Shown piece after piece: positions 16,533 through 25,083 of a DNA stretch of 64,000 nucleotides. A program made the position numbers and the translations under genes. The stretch lies in assembly GCF_003182155.1 (NCBI RefSeq), contig NZ_QGTG01000008.1, forward strand, positions 186,001-250,000. Direction: 5' to 3'. The DNA comes from Chitinophaga sp. S165 (lineage in GTDB: Bacteria > Bacteroidota > Bacteroidia > Chitinophagales > Chitinophagaceae). Under the pieces are notes generated by a model. That model made no database searches and was not told the origin of the DNA. It worked only from the letters and a program-made list of their open reading frames with translations. The stretch's first letter is position 1, and each line of letters starts with the position of its first letter.

Positions 16533-17894
16533 ATGAAAGGCATGGATTCCACTACCATAGGAAAATATCGTTGGCGCATTTGTGCATTACTCTTCTTTGC
16601 AACTACAATTAACTATATAGACCGCCAGGTAATTGGGCTGTTGAAGCCTATATTAATGGGGCCAGATCAATTTAACTGGACGGAGAAAGATTTTGGTAAT
16701 ATGATGTCCGCATTTGCGGCCGCATATGCAGTGGGCCTGTTAGTGTTCGGCCGTCTTGTAGATAAGATAGGTACGAAGATGGGATATATTCTCTCCATTG
16801 TAGTATGGAGTATCGCTGCAATGGGACATGCCCTGGCCAAAACAACATTTGGATTTGGAATGGCGCGTGTATTCCTCGGTCTGGGCGAATCCGGCAACTT
16901 CCCTGTTGCGATTAAGACCGTAGCGGAATGGTTCCCGAAGAAGGAGCGTGCGCTGGCAACCGGTATTTTCAATTCCGGCGCTAATATCGGCGCTGTAATT
17001 GCTCCCATTGTAGTTCCATGGCTTGCAGGTAATTACGGTTGGCAACACGCGTTTATCTGGACGGGATTAATAGGATTTGTGTGGCTGATCTTCTGGGCGG
17101 TTATGTATGAGATCCCTGCCCGTCATAAAAAACTGACTCAGGCAGAATACGATCATATCCACAGTGATGATGCTGTAACTACTGAAGAGATCCCGGCAGG
17201 AGTTAAACCGGTAACCGCAGCTGCAGTAGCATCAGCGTCCGCTCCTCATGAAAATAAGAGCGTAAGCTGGAAACAGTTGTTGGGAGTAAAACAAACATGG
17301 GCGTTCGTATTCGGTAAATTGCTGACAGACCCCATCTGGTGGTTCTTCCTGTTCTGGCTGCCTTCTTACTTTGCCACTACATTTAACCTGGATTTCAAAA
17401 AGCCGAATTTGCAGTTATTCGTTATTTATACCGCTACTACGGTAGGAAGTATTGGCGGTGGATATTTATCGTCCTGGCTGATCAAAAAGGGATGGCCTGT
17501 GTTCAAAGCACGTAAGACGTCCATGTTGCTTTTTGCTATCTGTGTAGTACCGATCATGTTTGCAAAAACCACTAACAATATTTGGGTAGTAGTTGGTTTA
17601 ATAAGTTTAGCGGCGGCAGCACATCAGGCATGGTCTGCTAATATCTTCACAACTGCATCAGACATGTTCCCTAAACACGCGGTAAGCTCAGTAGTAGGAA
17701 TCGGTGGCATGGCCGGGTCCATAGGAGGGAGTGTGTTTCCGATAGTGGTAGGCTACTTGCTGGATTACTATAAAGAACAGGGCAACATTGGTGCAGGGTA
17801 CAATATCCTGTTCATTATCAGTGGATGCATGTATCTGTTAGCCTGGCTCATCATGCACCTGTTCGCGCCAAGAATGGAGCAGGTAAAGCTTTAA
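16533..17894 (+). CDS. exuT: Hexuronate MFS transporter
   Basis: This 453-residue major facilitator protein has about 12 hydrophobic segments and the family marks ATTINYIDRQVIGLLKP in TM1, RLVDKIGTKMGY between TM2 and TM3, and LGLGESGNFPVAIKTV in TM4. It matches the anion:cation symporter subfamily containing ExuT, which imports glucuronate and galacturonate with protons. The central loop (near residues 200-245) is long and Ala-rich. Its own operator and promoter lie upstream and a perfect-stem terminator downstream, so it is a single-gene unit inside the uronate island. Confidence 0.88.
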   Translation: MKGMDSTTIGKYRWRICALLFFATTINYIDRQVIGLLKPILMGPDQFNWTEKDFGNMMSAFAAAYAVGLLVFGRLVDKIGTKMGYILSIVVWSIAAMGHALAKTTFGFGMARVFLGLGESGNFPVAIKTVAEWFPKKERALATGIFNSGANIGAVIAPIVVPWLAGNYGWQHAFIWTGLIGFVWLIFWAVMYEIPARHKKLTQAEYDHIHSDDAVTTEEIPAGVKPVTAAAVASASAPHENKSVSWKQLLGVKQTWAFVFGKLLTDPIWWFFLFWLPSYFATTFNLDFKKPNLQLFVIYTATTVGSIGGGYLSSWLIKKGWPVFKARKTSMLLFAICVVPIMFAKTTNNIWVVVGLISLAAAAHQAWSANIFTTASDMFPKHAVSSVVGIGGMAGSIGGSVFPIVVGYLLDYYKEQGNIGAGYNILFIISGCMYLLAWLIMHLFAPRMEQVKL

Positions 17895-17913
17895 AAGGAT
17901 TAGAACTCATTAT

Positions 17914-17959
17914 AAAGATAAGGCTCAATTTTACCACGTAAAATTGAGCCTTATCTTTT
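17914..17959. terminator. Bidirectional terminator, perfect 21-bp stem
   Basis: 17914-17934 pairs perfectly with 17938-17958 around a 3-nt loop (CAC). The stem starts AAAGATAAGGC and ends with T residues on both strands. It separates the convergent exuT and uxaA genes. Confidence 0.9.
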
Positions 17960-17981
17960 ATGCTTGAAGAAGTTATGTTGT

Positions 17982-19628
17982 TTACAGACTTACTCCGCGT
18001 TTCCATGGAATGAAGTCATCCTGATTTAACAGTTCAGCCTTTGTTTTAACCTCACCGCTTGCAGCCTGGATCACATATTCGAGGATCTCTTCTCCCATTT
18101 GTTCAATGGTTTTCTCACCGCTGATAATCGTACCGGTATTGATATCGATGATATCCGGCATACGCGTCGCCAGCTTGGTATTGGTAGCCAGTTTAACAAC
18201 AGGGGCGATCGGGTTGCCGGTTGGCGTACCAAGACCTGTGGTGAATAGAACGATGTTAGCGCCTGAACCTACTTCTGCGGAAGTGGACTCCACGTCATTA
18301 CCAGGGGTACATAGGAGGTTCAGTCCTGGTTTGGTGACATATTCTGTATAGTCCAGCACATCCACTACAGGGGAAATACCGCCTTTTTTAGCAGCACCGG
18401 CCGACTTGATAGCATCAGTGATCAGACCGTCCTTGATATTGCCAGGTGAAGGGTTCATATAAAAGCCTGATCCCGCCAACTCTGCCTGGCTTTCATAAGC
18501 CCGCATGATGTGGATGAATTTATCAGAAGTTTGTTTTTCAACACAACGGTTGATCAGTTCCTGTTCTACACCGCACAGTTCCGGGAACTCAGACAGGATA
18601 GAACTGCCTCCTAAAGCTACCAGCAGGTCAGAAGTATGTCCAACAGCAGGGTTGGCAGAGATGCCGGAGAACCCATCAGAACCACCGCATTCCAGGCCGA
18701 TCACCAGTTTCGACAGGGGGCTTGGCTGGCGGGAGATCTTATCGGCTTCTACCAGTGCCAGGAATGTATCCCTGATCGCGTCAGACAGCATCTCAAACTC
18801 GGAAGCACTTTTCTGCTGTTCGAATACCAATACCGGTTTATCAAAATCAGGGTTCAGTTTACGCAGTGATTCCTGCAGGATGGATACCTGTGCGTGCTGG
18901 CAACCCAGACTTAACACAGTGGCCCCAGCCACATTAGGATGGTGTATGTAACCTGCCAGCAGGGCGCAGAGCGCATCTGAGTCCTGGCGTGTACCGCCGC
19001 AGCCACCTTCATGTGTCAGGAACTTGATACCATCAATATTGGAGAAAACGGTATTGCGTTTGTTGGTCAGCGTTACTGCTTCTGCTTTATATGTTTTGAT
19101 CGCATCCAGGTCGCCGCTTTTGTATAGTGATACGAGATCTTGTACCTGCTCATTGTATATTTCGGTTGGAGCAAATCCCAGGCCTCTTTCAAAGGCAGTT
19201 TTAATAACACCTACATTGCGGTTTTCACAGAAAACCAATGGGATCACCAGCCAGTAATTACGGGTACCCACTTGTCCGTCTTTACGGGGAAAGCCCATGA
19301 AGGTGCGGTTTTTCCAGCTTGAAACGTCAGGTTTCTGCCATTCTATAATACCGTCTTTTTCATGGAAAGCATTGGCATCGTGTTTAACATTTTCAGTAGT
19401 AATGATCTCCCCTTTATGAATGGGGGTATTCGCTTTACCTACCAGTACACCGTACATAGTAATAGGATCGCCGGTCTGAGCGTCGGTGATCATGAATTTA
19501 TGTTTAGCGGGAACATCTTTCAGCAAAGTAATTGTGGAACCATTAAACCTGACTTCTGAGCCTTTTTGCAGGTCTTGCAGGGCTACCAGTACATTGTCGC
19601 CAGGATGTATTTGTAGAAACGTATTCAT
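17982..19628 (-). CDS. uxaA: Altronate dehydratase
   Basis: UxaA dehydrates D-altronate to 2-keto-3-deoxygluconate. The 548 residues comprise an N-terminal SAF-type domain (residues 1-100, starting MNTFLQIHPGDNVLVALQDL) and the UxaA catalytic region, with GFPRKDGQVGTRNYW near residue 113, THEGGCGGTRQDSD near residue 205 and GLECGGSDGFSGISANPAVG near residue 310. Conserved cysteines in these glycine-rich blocks suit the iron-dependent family. It lies opposite exuT and shares the 277-nt upstream region with kduI, so the palindrome there could affect both. Confidence 0.95.
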   Translation of the reverse strand: MNTFLQIHPGDNVLVALQDLQKGSEVRFNGSTITLLKDVPAKHKFMITDAQTGDPITMYGVLVGKANTPIHKGEIITTENVKHDANAFHEKDGIIEWQKPDVSSWKNRTFMGFPRKDGQVGTRNYWLVIPLVFCENRNVGVIKTAFERGLGFAPTEIYNEQVQDLVSLYKSGDLDAIKTYKAEAVTLTNKRNTVFSNIDGIKFLTHEGGCGGTRQDSDALCALLAGYIHHPNVAGATVLSLGCQHAQVSILQESLRKLNPDFDKPVLVFEQQKSASEFEMLSDAIRDTFLALVEADKISRQPSPLSKLVIGLECGGSDGFSGISANPAVGHTSDLLVALGGSSILSEFPELCGVEQELINRCVEKQTSDKFIHIMRAYESQAELAGSGFYMNPSPGNIKDGLITDAIKSAGAAKKGGISPVVDVLDYTEYVTKPGLNLLCTPGNDVESTSAEVGSGANIVLFTTGLGTPTGNPIAPVVKLATNTKLATRMPDIIDINTGTIISGEKTIEQMGEEILEYVIQAASGEVKTKAELLNQDDFIPWKRGVSL

Positions 19629-19756
19629 AATAAGCTAAAGTATGAAATAACCTCACCCACTGTTAATACTAAAATCTTAATCCATGATGAGATTTTACCT
19701 TTAGAACAACCAGGGCCGTACAAGTGTTCAACCAAACCATTTCAGCCCTGTTGAGA

Positions 19757-19826
19757 CAGGTGCTTCTGGCACCTGCCGGTATTTTATGCAAACGTTTGCA
19801 ATTTTCGGCATTATGCGTTACCTTTC
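19757..19826 (+). promoter_or_regulatory. kduI operon promoter with LacI-type operator and upstream hairpin
   Basis: TGCAAACGTTTGCA at 19787-19800 is a perfect 14-bp palindrome with the same core as the exuT site. TTTG inside it (19795-19798) is followed after 20 nt by TACCTTTC (19819-19826), one base from TAnnTTTG, so the operator again covers the -33 box. Just upstream, CAGGTGC (19757-19763) pairs with GCACCTG (19769-19775) around a 5-nt loop. The predicted leader to kduI is about 70 nt. Confidence 0.75.
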
Positions 19827-19905
19827 ATTCAGGTTATGAAAAAAGATGCACTGATACAGCATCCCCATCATGAATTATCATTTCTTAATTTAATATGTCG
19901 AGATT

Positions 19906-20742
19906 ATGACTGCAGAAACCAGGTATGCCGCCAGCCCGGCAGAAGTGTTGAGCTGGAACACAGCACAGACCCGGAAGGAACTTTTGATAGAACAGCTTTT
20001 TGTACAGGATGAGATCAAACTGGTTTACAGTCATTATGATCGCTTTGTGACCGGAGGGATCTTTCCTGTTGGAAAGACCCTGACACTGACTCCGCCCGAC
20101 CAGTTTAAAGCCGCTTACTTCCTGGAAAGGAGAGAGCTGGGTATTATCAATGTTGGTGGCGCCGGCGTAGTAAAAGTGGACGGAGAGACGTTTGAGATCG
20201 GATTCAAAGAAGCTTTATATGTAGGGAAAGGCAAAAAGGAATTGTTATTCAGCAGTAAAGACAATAGTGCTCCGGCGAAGTTCTACCTGAACTCAACGCC
20301 CGCTCACCATGAATATCCTACTCGGCATGTTTCCCGTAAAGACGCGGAAGTAGTGACACTGGGAGCCATGGAAACAGCTAATCACCGTACTATCAATAAA
20401 TTACTGGTTAGTACTGTACTGCCTACCTGCCAGTTGCAGATGGGAATGACAGAACTGAAACCCGGTAGCGTATGGAACACCATGCCTGCTCATACCCATG
20501 ACAGACGTATGGAAGTATATTTTTACTTTGAAGTGCCGCAGGGTCAGTCTGTATGCCATTTCTGGGGGCAACCACAGGAAACAAGACATATCTGGATGCA
20601 GAACGAACAAGCGGTGATATCACCGCCGTGGTCCATTCACTCCGGTGCAGGCACCAGCAACTATACTTTCATCTGGGGCATGGCTGGTGAAAATCTTGAT
20701 TATGGGGATATGGATGTTTGCGCAATACCTGATCTCAAATAA
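19906..20742 (+). CDS. kduI: 5-keto-4-deoxyuronate isomerase
   Basis: KduI converts 5-keto-4-deoxyuronate, produced from unsaturated uronates, into 2,5-diketo-3-deoxygluconate, the substrate of KduD. The 278-residue cupin-like protein begins with the typical MTAETRYAASPAEVLSW. Zinc ligands are visible in PAHTHDRRMEVYFYF near residue 195 (two His and one Glu) and in SIHSGAG near residue 245. It is first in a likely operon: DUF4861 gene (5-nt gap), kduD (17 nt) and lacI (23 nt). Confidence 0.96.
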   Translation: MTAETRYAASPAEVLSWNTAQTRKELLIEQLFVQDEIKLVYSHYDRFVTGGIFPVGKTLTLTPPDQFKAAYFLERRELGIINVGGAGVVKVDGETFEIGFKEALYVGKGKKELLFSSKDNSAPAKFYLNSTPAHHEYPTRHVSRKDAEVVTLGAMETANHRTINKLLVSTVLPTCQLQMGMTELKPGSVWNTMPAHTHDRRMEVYFYFEVPQGQSVCHFWGQPQETRHIWMQNEQAVISPPWSIHSGAGTSNYTFIWGMAGENLDYGDMDVCAIPDLK

Positions 20743-20747
20743 AAACC

Positions 20748-21890
20748 ATGAAGCGGATCTTTTTATTGTTAATGGTCGCAGGATTATGGCACTCTAACCT
20801 GCTGGCCGGTTCCACGGATAAACCAGTTATCGCACCGGTAAGTATCACGATTAAAAATACTTCTGCTATTGCACGCAATGAAGAGATCGTGGAAATACCT
20901 TATGCTAAACTCAATGCTGTAGCTGGCCCTTTTAAACTGATCAATAAGCAAACCGGCAAAGAAGTACCCTACCAGCTGGCATACGAAGGTACGCCACAGC
21001 CCCAGTTGCTGCTGGTGCAGGTGAGTGTTCCTGCACATGCCAATGTGGTGCTCACTGCCGTAGCAGGTAAACCTGCTACAGTGCCGGCCCGTACATACGC
21101 ACGTTTTGTACCCGAGCGTAAGGATGATTTTGCCTGGGAAAATGACCGTGTTGCTTTCCGTATGTATGGAGCAGCGTTGGAAAATTTCCCGGCTGAAAAT
21201 GCACATGGTATTGATGTATGGACAAAACGTACCAGTGACCTTGTATTGAACAGGTGGTATAAAACAAACGACTATCATCATGACAATGGCCAGGGACTTG
21301 ACTATTATCATGTCGGTATGACGCTGGGCGGTGGTGATATAGCTCCTTATCTGAACGACTCTATATACTATCCGCGTAATTACAGAACATGGAAAGTACT
21401 AGACAGTGGTCCGTTACGTTGCACCTTCCAGTTGGGTTATGAAGCTTGGCAGGTGGGCAATACAACAGTCTCTGTCGTGAAAACGATCAGTCTCGACGCA
21501 GGTTCCCAGCTCAATAAAATGAGTGTGCAATACACCCTGAAACAAGGTGATAGTTTGCCGGTAGCAGCAGGTATTGTGAAAAGGCCAACGCCTGGTACTA
21601 TCCTGCTGGATGAGAATACAGGTATTACAGGTTATTGGGAGCCTGAACATGGAGCAGATGGTATCACAGGACTGGGGCTGGTATTACCGGTACATGCCGG
21701 TAGCATGCAGGTCACGGATCAGCATTTGCTTGCAAAAGCAAAAGCCAGTGGCAAAGCACCCTTCGTATATTATTTTGGCGCCGCCTGGAACAAGGCAGGC
21801 CGCTATACCAGTGCTGATCAATGGTTCGCTTATTTGCAGGCATTTGCAGCTAAGTTATCCGCTCCGCTGGAAGTAAATATCAATCAGTAA
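20748..21890 (+). CDS. DUF4861 family secreted protein
   Basis: The 380-residue protein has a clear signal peptide (MKRIFLLLMVAGLWHSNLLA), so it works in the periplasm or outside. I recognise the DUF4861 family from features such as GPFKLINKQTGKEVPYQL, GIDVWTKRTSDLVLNRWYK and DYHHDNGQGLDYY. Its members occur in Bacteroidota loci for uronate-containing glycans, but I know no settled activity. The conserved His/Asp-rich DYHHDNGQGLDYYHVG block near residue 175 could be catalytic or metal-binding. It sits between kduI and kduD, so a role in processing unsaturated uronates is inferred from context. Confidence 0.75.
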   Translation: MKRIFLLLMVAGLWHSNLLAGSTDKPVIAPVSITIKNTSAIARNEEIVEIPYAKLNAVAGPFKLINKQTGKEVPYQLAYEGTPQPQLLLVQVSVPAHANVVLTAVAGKPATVPARTYARFVPERKDDFAWENDRVAFRMYGAALENFPAENAHGIDVWTKRTSDLVLNRWYKTNDYHHDNGQGLDYYHVGMTLGGGDIAPYLNDSIYYPRNYRTWKVLDSGPLRCTFQLGYEAWQVGNTTVSVVKTISLDAGSQLNKMSVQYTLKQGDSLPVAAGIVKRPTPGTILLDENTGITGYWEPEHGADGITGLGLVLPVHAGSMQVTDQHLLAKAKASGKAPFVYYFGAAWNKAGRYTSADQWFAYLQAFAAKLSAPLEVNINQ

Positions 21891-21907
21891 ACAGTATAGA
21901 TACTAAC

Positions 21908-22675
21908 ATGATCTTACAATCATTTGACCTGACAGGTAAAACAGCGCTGGTAACAGGTTGTAAAAGAGGAATAGGAATGGGCATGGCCGTAGCGCTGGCT
22001 GAAGCAGGAGCAGACGTAATAGGCGTATCAGCATCGCTGGAAAAGGAAGGCAGCGAAGTAGAAAAGGCTGTGAAGGCTTTGGGACGTAAGTTCTACGGTT
22101 ATCAGTGTGATCTTGGCAACCGTGAAGCACTGTATGCTTTCATTAAAGAAGTGACGGAAAAGCATCCTGTAACAGATATCCTGGTGAACAATGCAGGCAC
22201 TATCATGCGCAAGCCTGCAGCAGAACATCCGGATGAGTACTGGGATGAAGTGATCAATATCAACCTGAACGCACAGTTTATCCTGACCCGCGAAATAGGT
22301 AAAGGAATGATAACCCGTGGCAGCGGAAAGATTATCTTTACAGCATCGCTGCTCACCTTCCAGGGGGGCATTAATGTACCTGGTTATGCCGCCAGCAAAG
22401 GAGCCGTAGGTTCACTGGTAAAGGCCTTTTCCAATGAATGGGCAGGTAAGGGCGTGAATGTAAATGCTATTGCTCCCGGATATATTGCTACTGATAATAC
22501 AGCTGCCTTACGTGCAGATGAAAAGCGCAGTGCTTCTATCTTGGAGCGTATCCCCGCAGGCCGTTGGGGCGAACCTGCCGATTTCAAAGGGCCTACTGTG
22601 TTCCTGGCATCTGCCGCATCCGACTATGTGCATGGTACCATTCTGACTGTTGACGGAGGATGGATGGGGCGATAA
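21908..22675 (+). CDS. kduD: 2-deoxy-D-gluconate 3-dehydrogenase (SDR family)
   Basis: This 255-residue short-chain dehydrogenase reduces 2,5-diketo-3-deoxygluconate to 2-keto-3-deoxygluconate, feeding KdgK. The cofactor motif TGCKRGIGMGM is near residue 18, NNAG near 95, the catalytic serine region FTASLLTFQGG near 145, and YAASKGAV near 160. The C-terminus VHGTILTVDGGWMGR is typical. Sequence alone defines the SDR family; the specific role follows from its place after kduI. It precedes lacI by 23 nt. Confidence 0.92.
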   Translation: MILQSFDLTGKTALVTGCKRGIGMGMAVALAEAGADVIGVSASLEKEGSEVEKAVKALGRKFYGYQCDLGNREALYAFIKEVTEKHPVTDILVNNAGTIMRKPAAEHPDEYWDEVININLNAQFILTREIGKGMITRGSGKIIFTASLLTFQGGINVPGYAASKGAVGSLVKAFSNEWAGKGVNVNAIAPGYIATDNTAALRADEKRSASILERIPAGRWGEPADFKGPTVFLASAASDYVHGTILTVDGGWMGR

Positions 22676-22698
22676 AAATTGCACCTGAATAATGATCT

Positions 22699-23763
22699 AT
22701 GAGCAAAAGAACAGAAAAGACAATTGTTGATATTGCGGAGGAGCTGAAACTTTCCGTATCTACCGTTTCCCGTGCGCTGAACAATCATCCGAACATCAGC
22801 ACACGCACAAAGGAAAAGGTGAAGAAGATGGCGAATAAGCTCGGTTACCGGCCCAATGCCATGGCTGCTGGTTTGCGGAACAATAAAAGCCGCACCATCG
22901 GACTGGTAGTGCCACGTATCTCCATGTTCTTTCCTGCTACGATCAGTACTGTCATCCAGAATAAATTGCACGAACATGGGTATCATGTGCTGATCTGTCA
23001 ATCCAATGATTCACTGGAACAGGAGATAGCGCTGGCAGAAACCTTATATTCTACCAGGATAGATGCACTTGCTGTTTCCAGTACACTTTACACAACTGAT
23101 TTTTCACACTTTGATATCTTCAAGGATAATAATATTCCCCTGGTATTCTTTGACCGTGTACCGAAAGACTACAAGGTAAAAGTGGTTAAGGGGGACGATT
23201 ATCTGGGTGGTTATACAGTAACAGAGCACCTGATTGAAAAGGGATGTAAAGACATTGTGCATATCTCCGGCCCATTAACATGTAGTCTGTATACAGAACG
23301 TGTGGCCGGATATAAAAATGCCTTGCGCAAACATAAGATCCCGTTTAAGAAATCAAGGATCTTCTACCAGGAACTTACCAAAGAAAATGCCTTGCAAGCC
23401 TGTGAAAAGATCTTTGCCCGGCCCCCTTATCCGGATGGTGTATTTGCTGCCAATGATACTACAGCGATCACTATTCTTGAGTATTGCCGGAAGAAGAACC
23501 TACGCGTGCCTGAAGATATCAAGATAGTAGGGTATTCCAATGACCCGCGTGCAGAGATCATTACGCCTTCTATTACTTCTGTTGACCAGTTCCCTGCCAT
23601 CATGGGAGAGCGTGTGGCGAAGGCATTACTTGAATTATTACAACAACCGGGAGCGCCGCAACGTTACTCTGAAGAGTTGGTGCCTATCCAGCTGATAGAG
23701 CGCGCCTCTTCAGCTGCTCCTGTTTCAACATCTAAAACGACCGTAAAGAAGAAAGCAAAATAA
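22699..23763 (+). CDS. LacI family transcriptional regulator of uronate catabolism
   Basis: The 354-residue regulator has an N-terminal helix-turn-helix and hinge (TIVDIAEELKLSVSTVSRAL, then NHPNISTRTKEKV) and a periplasmic-binding-like effector domain (RTIGLVVPRISMFFPATIS to VPEDIKIVGYSNDPRAEIITP). A short basic tail follows (KTTVKKKAK). As the last gene of the kduI operon, and with LacI-type palindromes before exuT, kduI and GH88, it is the best candidate for the repressor binding them, including its own promoter. The inducer is probably a uronate or keto-deoxy-gluconate, which the sequence does not show. Confidence 0.92.
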   Translation: MSKRTEKTIVDIAEELKLSVSTVSRALNNHPNISTRTKEKVKKMANKLGYRPNAMAAGLRNNKSRTIGLVVPRISMFFPATISTVIQNKLHEHGYHVLICQSNDSLEQEIALAETLYSTRIDALAVSSTLYTTDFSHFDIFKDNNIPLVFFDRVPKDYKVKVVKGDDYLGGYTVTEHLIEKGCKDIVHISGPLTCSLYTERVAGYKNALRKHKIPFKKSRIFYQELTKENALQACEKIFARPPYPDGVFAANDTTAITILEYCRKKNLRVPEDIKIVGYSNDPRAEIITPSITSVDQFPAIMGERVAKALLELLQQPGAPQRYSEELVPIQLIERASSAAPVSTSKTTVKKKAK

Positions 23764-23811
23764 AGCAGGCCGGTTCCCCGCAACATGCCTGTTCATCACT
23801 ATCTGCATGAG

Positions 23812-23825
23812 TGCAAACGATTGCG
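23812..23825 (+). promoter_or_regulatory. Degenerate LacI-type operator before the GH88 gene
   Basis: TGCAAACGATTGCG matches the perfect sites before exuT and kduI at 12 of 14 positions. It lies 59 bp before the GH88 ATG in the 120-nt gap after lacI. A possible -7 box, TAGTATTG at 23855-23862, lies downstream, but the matching -33 box is uncertain. Confidence 0.55.
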
Positions 23826-23883
23826 GAAATATAATTGGTAAGTAACCGCAGAATTAGTATTGCGGTCAATAAAATTACACGAG

Positions 23884-25083
23884 ATGAAAAAACTACAACT
23901 CCTTTTCTGTGCATTCCTGTTGTCGGGTAGTATCACTACTGTATATGCCCAACAAAACAGCCGCAAGCAGCAAATGACCGAGCTTGCAAATAAGACGCTC
24001 GACCTGGCTGTACGCCAGTATAAACAAATGATGCAGCATGTACCCGATAGCGTATTACCCCGTACTACCAACAATGCTGATGGCAGTATGGTGACGGCTA
24101 AAACAAATTGGTGGACTGCAGGCTTCTATCCCGGTACACTTTGGTACCTGTTTGAATATTCAAAGGATAATACTTTGAAAGAGGAGGCAATTAAGCGTAC
24201 CGCGCAGGTGGAAAAAGAAAAGAACAACAAGGGAACGCACGACCTGGGTTTTATGTTGTACTGCAGTTCCGGGAACGCGTATCGTATCACCAAAGATCCT
24301 AAGTATAAGGAGATATTGCTGACAAGTGCCCGTTCACTGTCTACACGTTTCAATCCTACAGTAGGTTGTATTAAATCATGGGACCATGGTAAATGGCAGT
24401 TCCCGGTGATCATCGATAACATGATGAACCTGGAATTACTGACCTGGGCTACCAGGGTGAGTAAAGATCCTTCTTTCGACCGTATTGCACGTACACATGC
24501 TAATACGACTATCAAAAATCATTATAGACCTGATTACAGCTCCTATCATGTAATTGGATATGATACCACAACAGGTGCTGTAGTAGCAAGGAATACCGCC
24601 CAGGGAGCTAACGATACTTCTGCATGGTCACGCGGACAAGCCTGGGGACTGTATGGTTATACCATGATGTTCCGTGAAACGAAAGACAAGGCTTACCTTG
24701 AACAGGCAAAACATATTGCAGATTACATCCTGGGGCATCCACGCATGCCGGAAGATCTGATCCCTTACTGGGACTATGATGCTCCCGGTATCCCGAATGC
24801 AAAAAGAGATGCGTCTGCAGGTGCGGTAGCTGCATCTGCACTGCTTGAACTGAGCCGTTATACAAAAGGTGACGTGTCTGCACGTTACTGGAAGGCAGGG
24901 GAGAATATGCTGGAAAGCCTGGCTAGTCCAGCCTACCTGGCAAAGGAAGGGGAGAATAACAATTTCATCCTGATGCATAGCGTAGGTTCAATCCCGCACA
25001 ATTCAGAAGTGGATGTACCACTCACTTATGCAGATTATTATTTTGTTGAAGCTTTGTTACGATATAAACAATGGGCTAAGTAA
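23884..25083 (+). CDS. GH88 family unsaturated uronyl hydrolase, secreted
   Basis: The 399-residue protein (ATG at 23884; an upstream in-frame start at 23860 would spoil the signal peptide) begins MKKLQLLFCAFLLSGSITT. GH88 enzymes hydrate the 4,5-double bond of unsaturated uronic acids left by polysaccharide lyases. The alpha/alpha-barrel pattern includes TNWWTAGFYPGTLWYLFEY near residue 75, IIDNMMNLELLTWA near 180 (Asp acting as acid/base in the family), and ANDTSAWSRGQAWGLYGYTM near 243. Products would feed KduI and KduD. The stop codon TAA and the next start share one base (TAATG), so translation is probably coupled. Confidence 0.9.
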   Translation: MKKLQLLFCAFLLSGSITTVYAQQNSRKQQMTELANKTLDLAVRQYKQMMQHVPDSVLPRTTNNADGSMVTAKTNWWTAGFYPGTLWYLFEYSKDNTLKEEAIKRTAQVEKEKNNKGTHDLGFMLYCSSGNAYRITKDPKYKEILLTSARSLSTRFNPTVGCIKSWDHGKWQFPVIIDNMMNLELLTWATRVSKDPSFDRIARTHANTTIKNHYRPDYSSYHVIGYDTTTGAVVARNTAQGANDTSAWSRGQAWGLYGYTMMFRETKDKAYLEQAKHIADYILGHPRMPEDLIPYWDYDAPGIPNAKRDASAGAVAASALLELSRYTKGDVSARYWKAGENMLESLASPAYLAKEGENNNFILMHSVGSIPHNSEVDVPLTYADYYFVEALLRYKQWAK

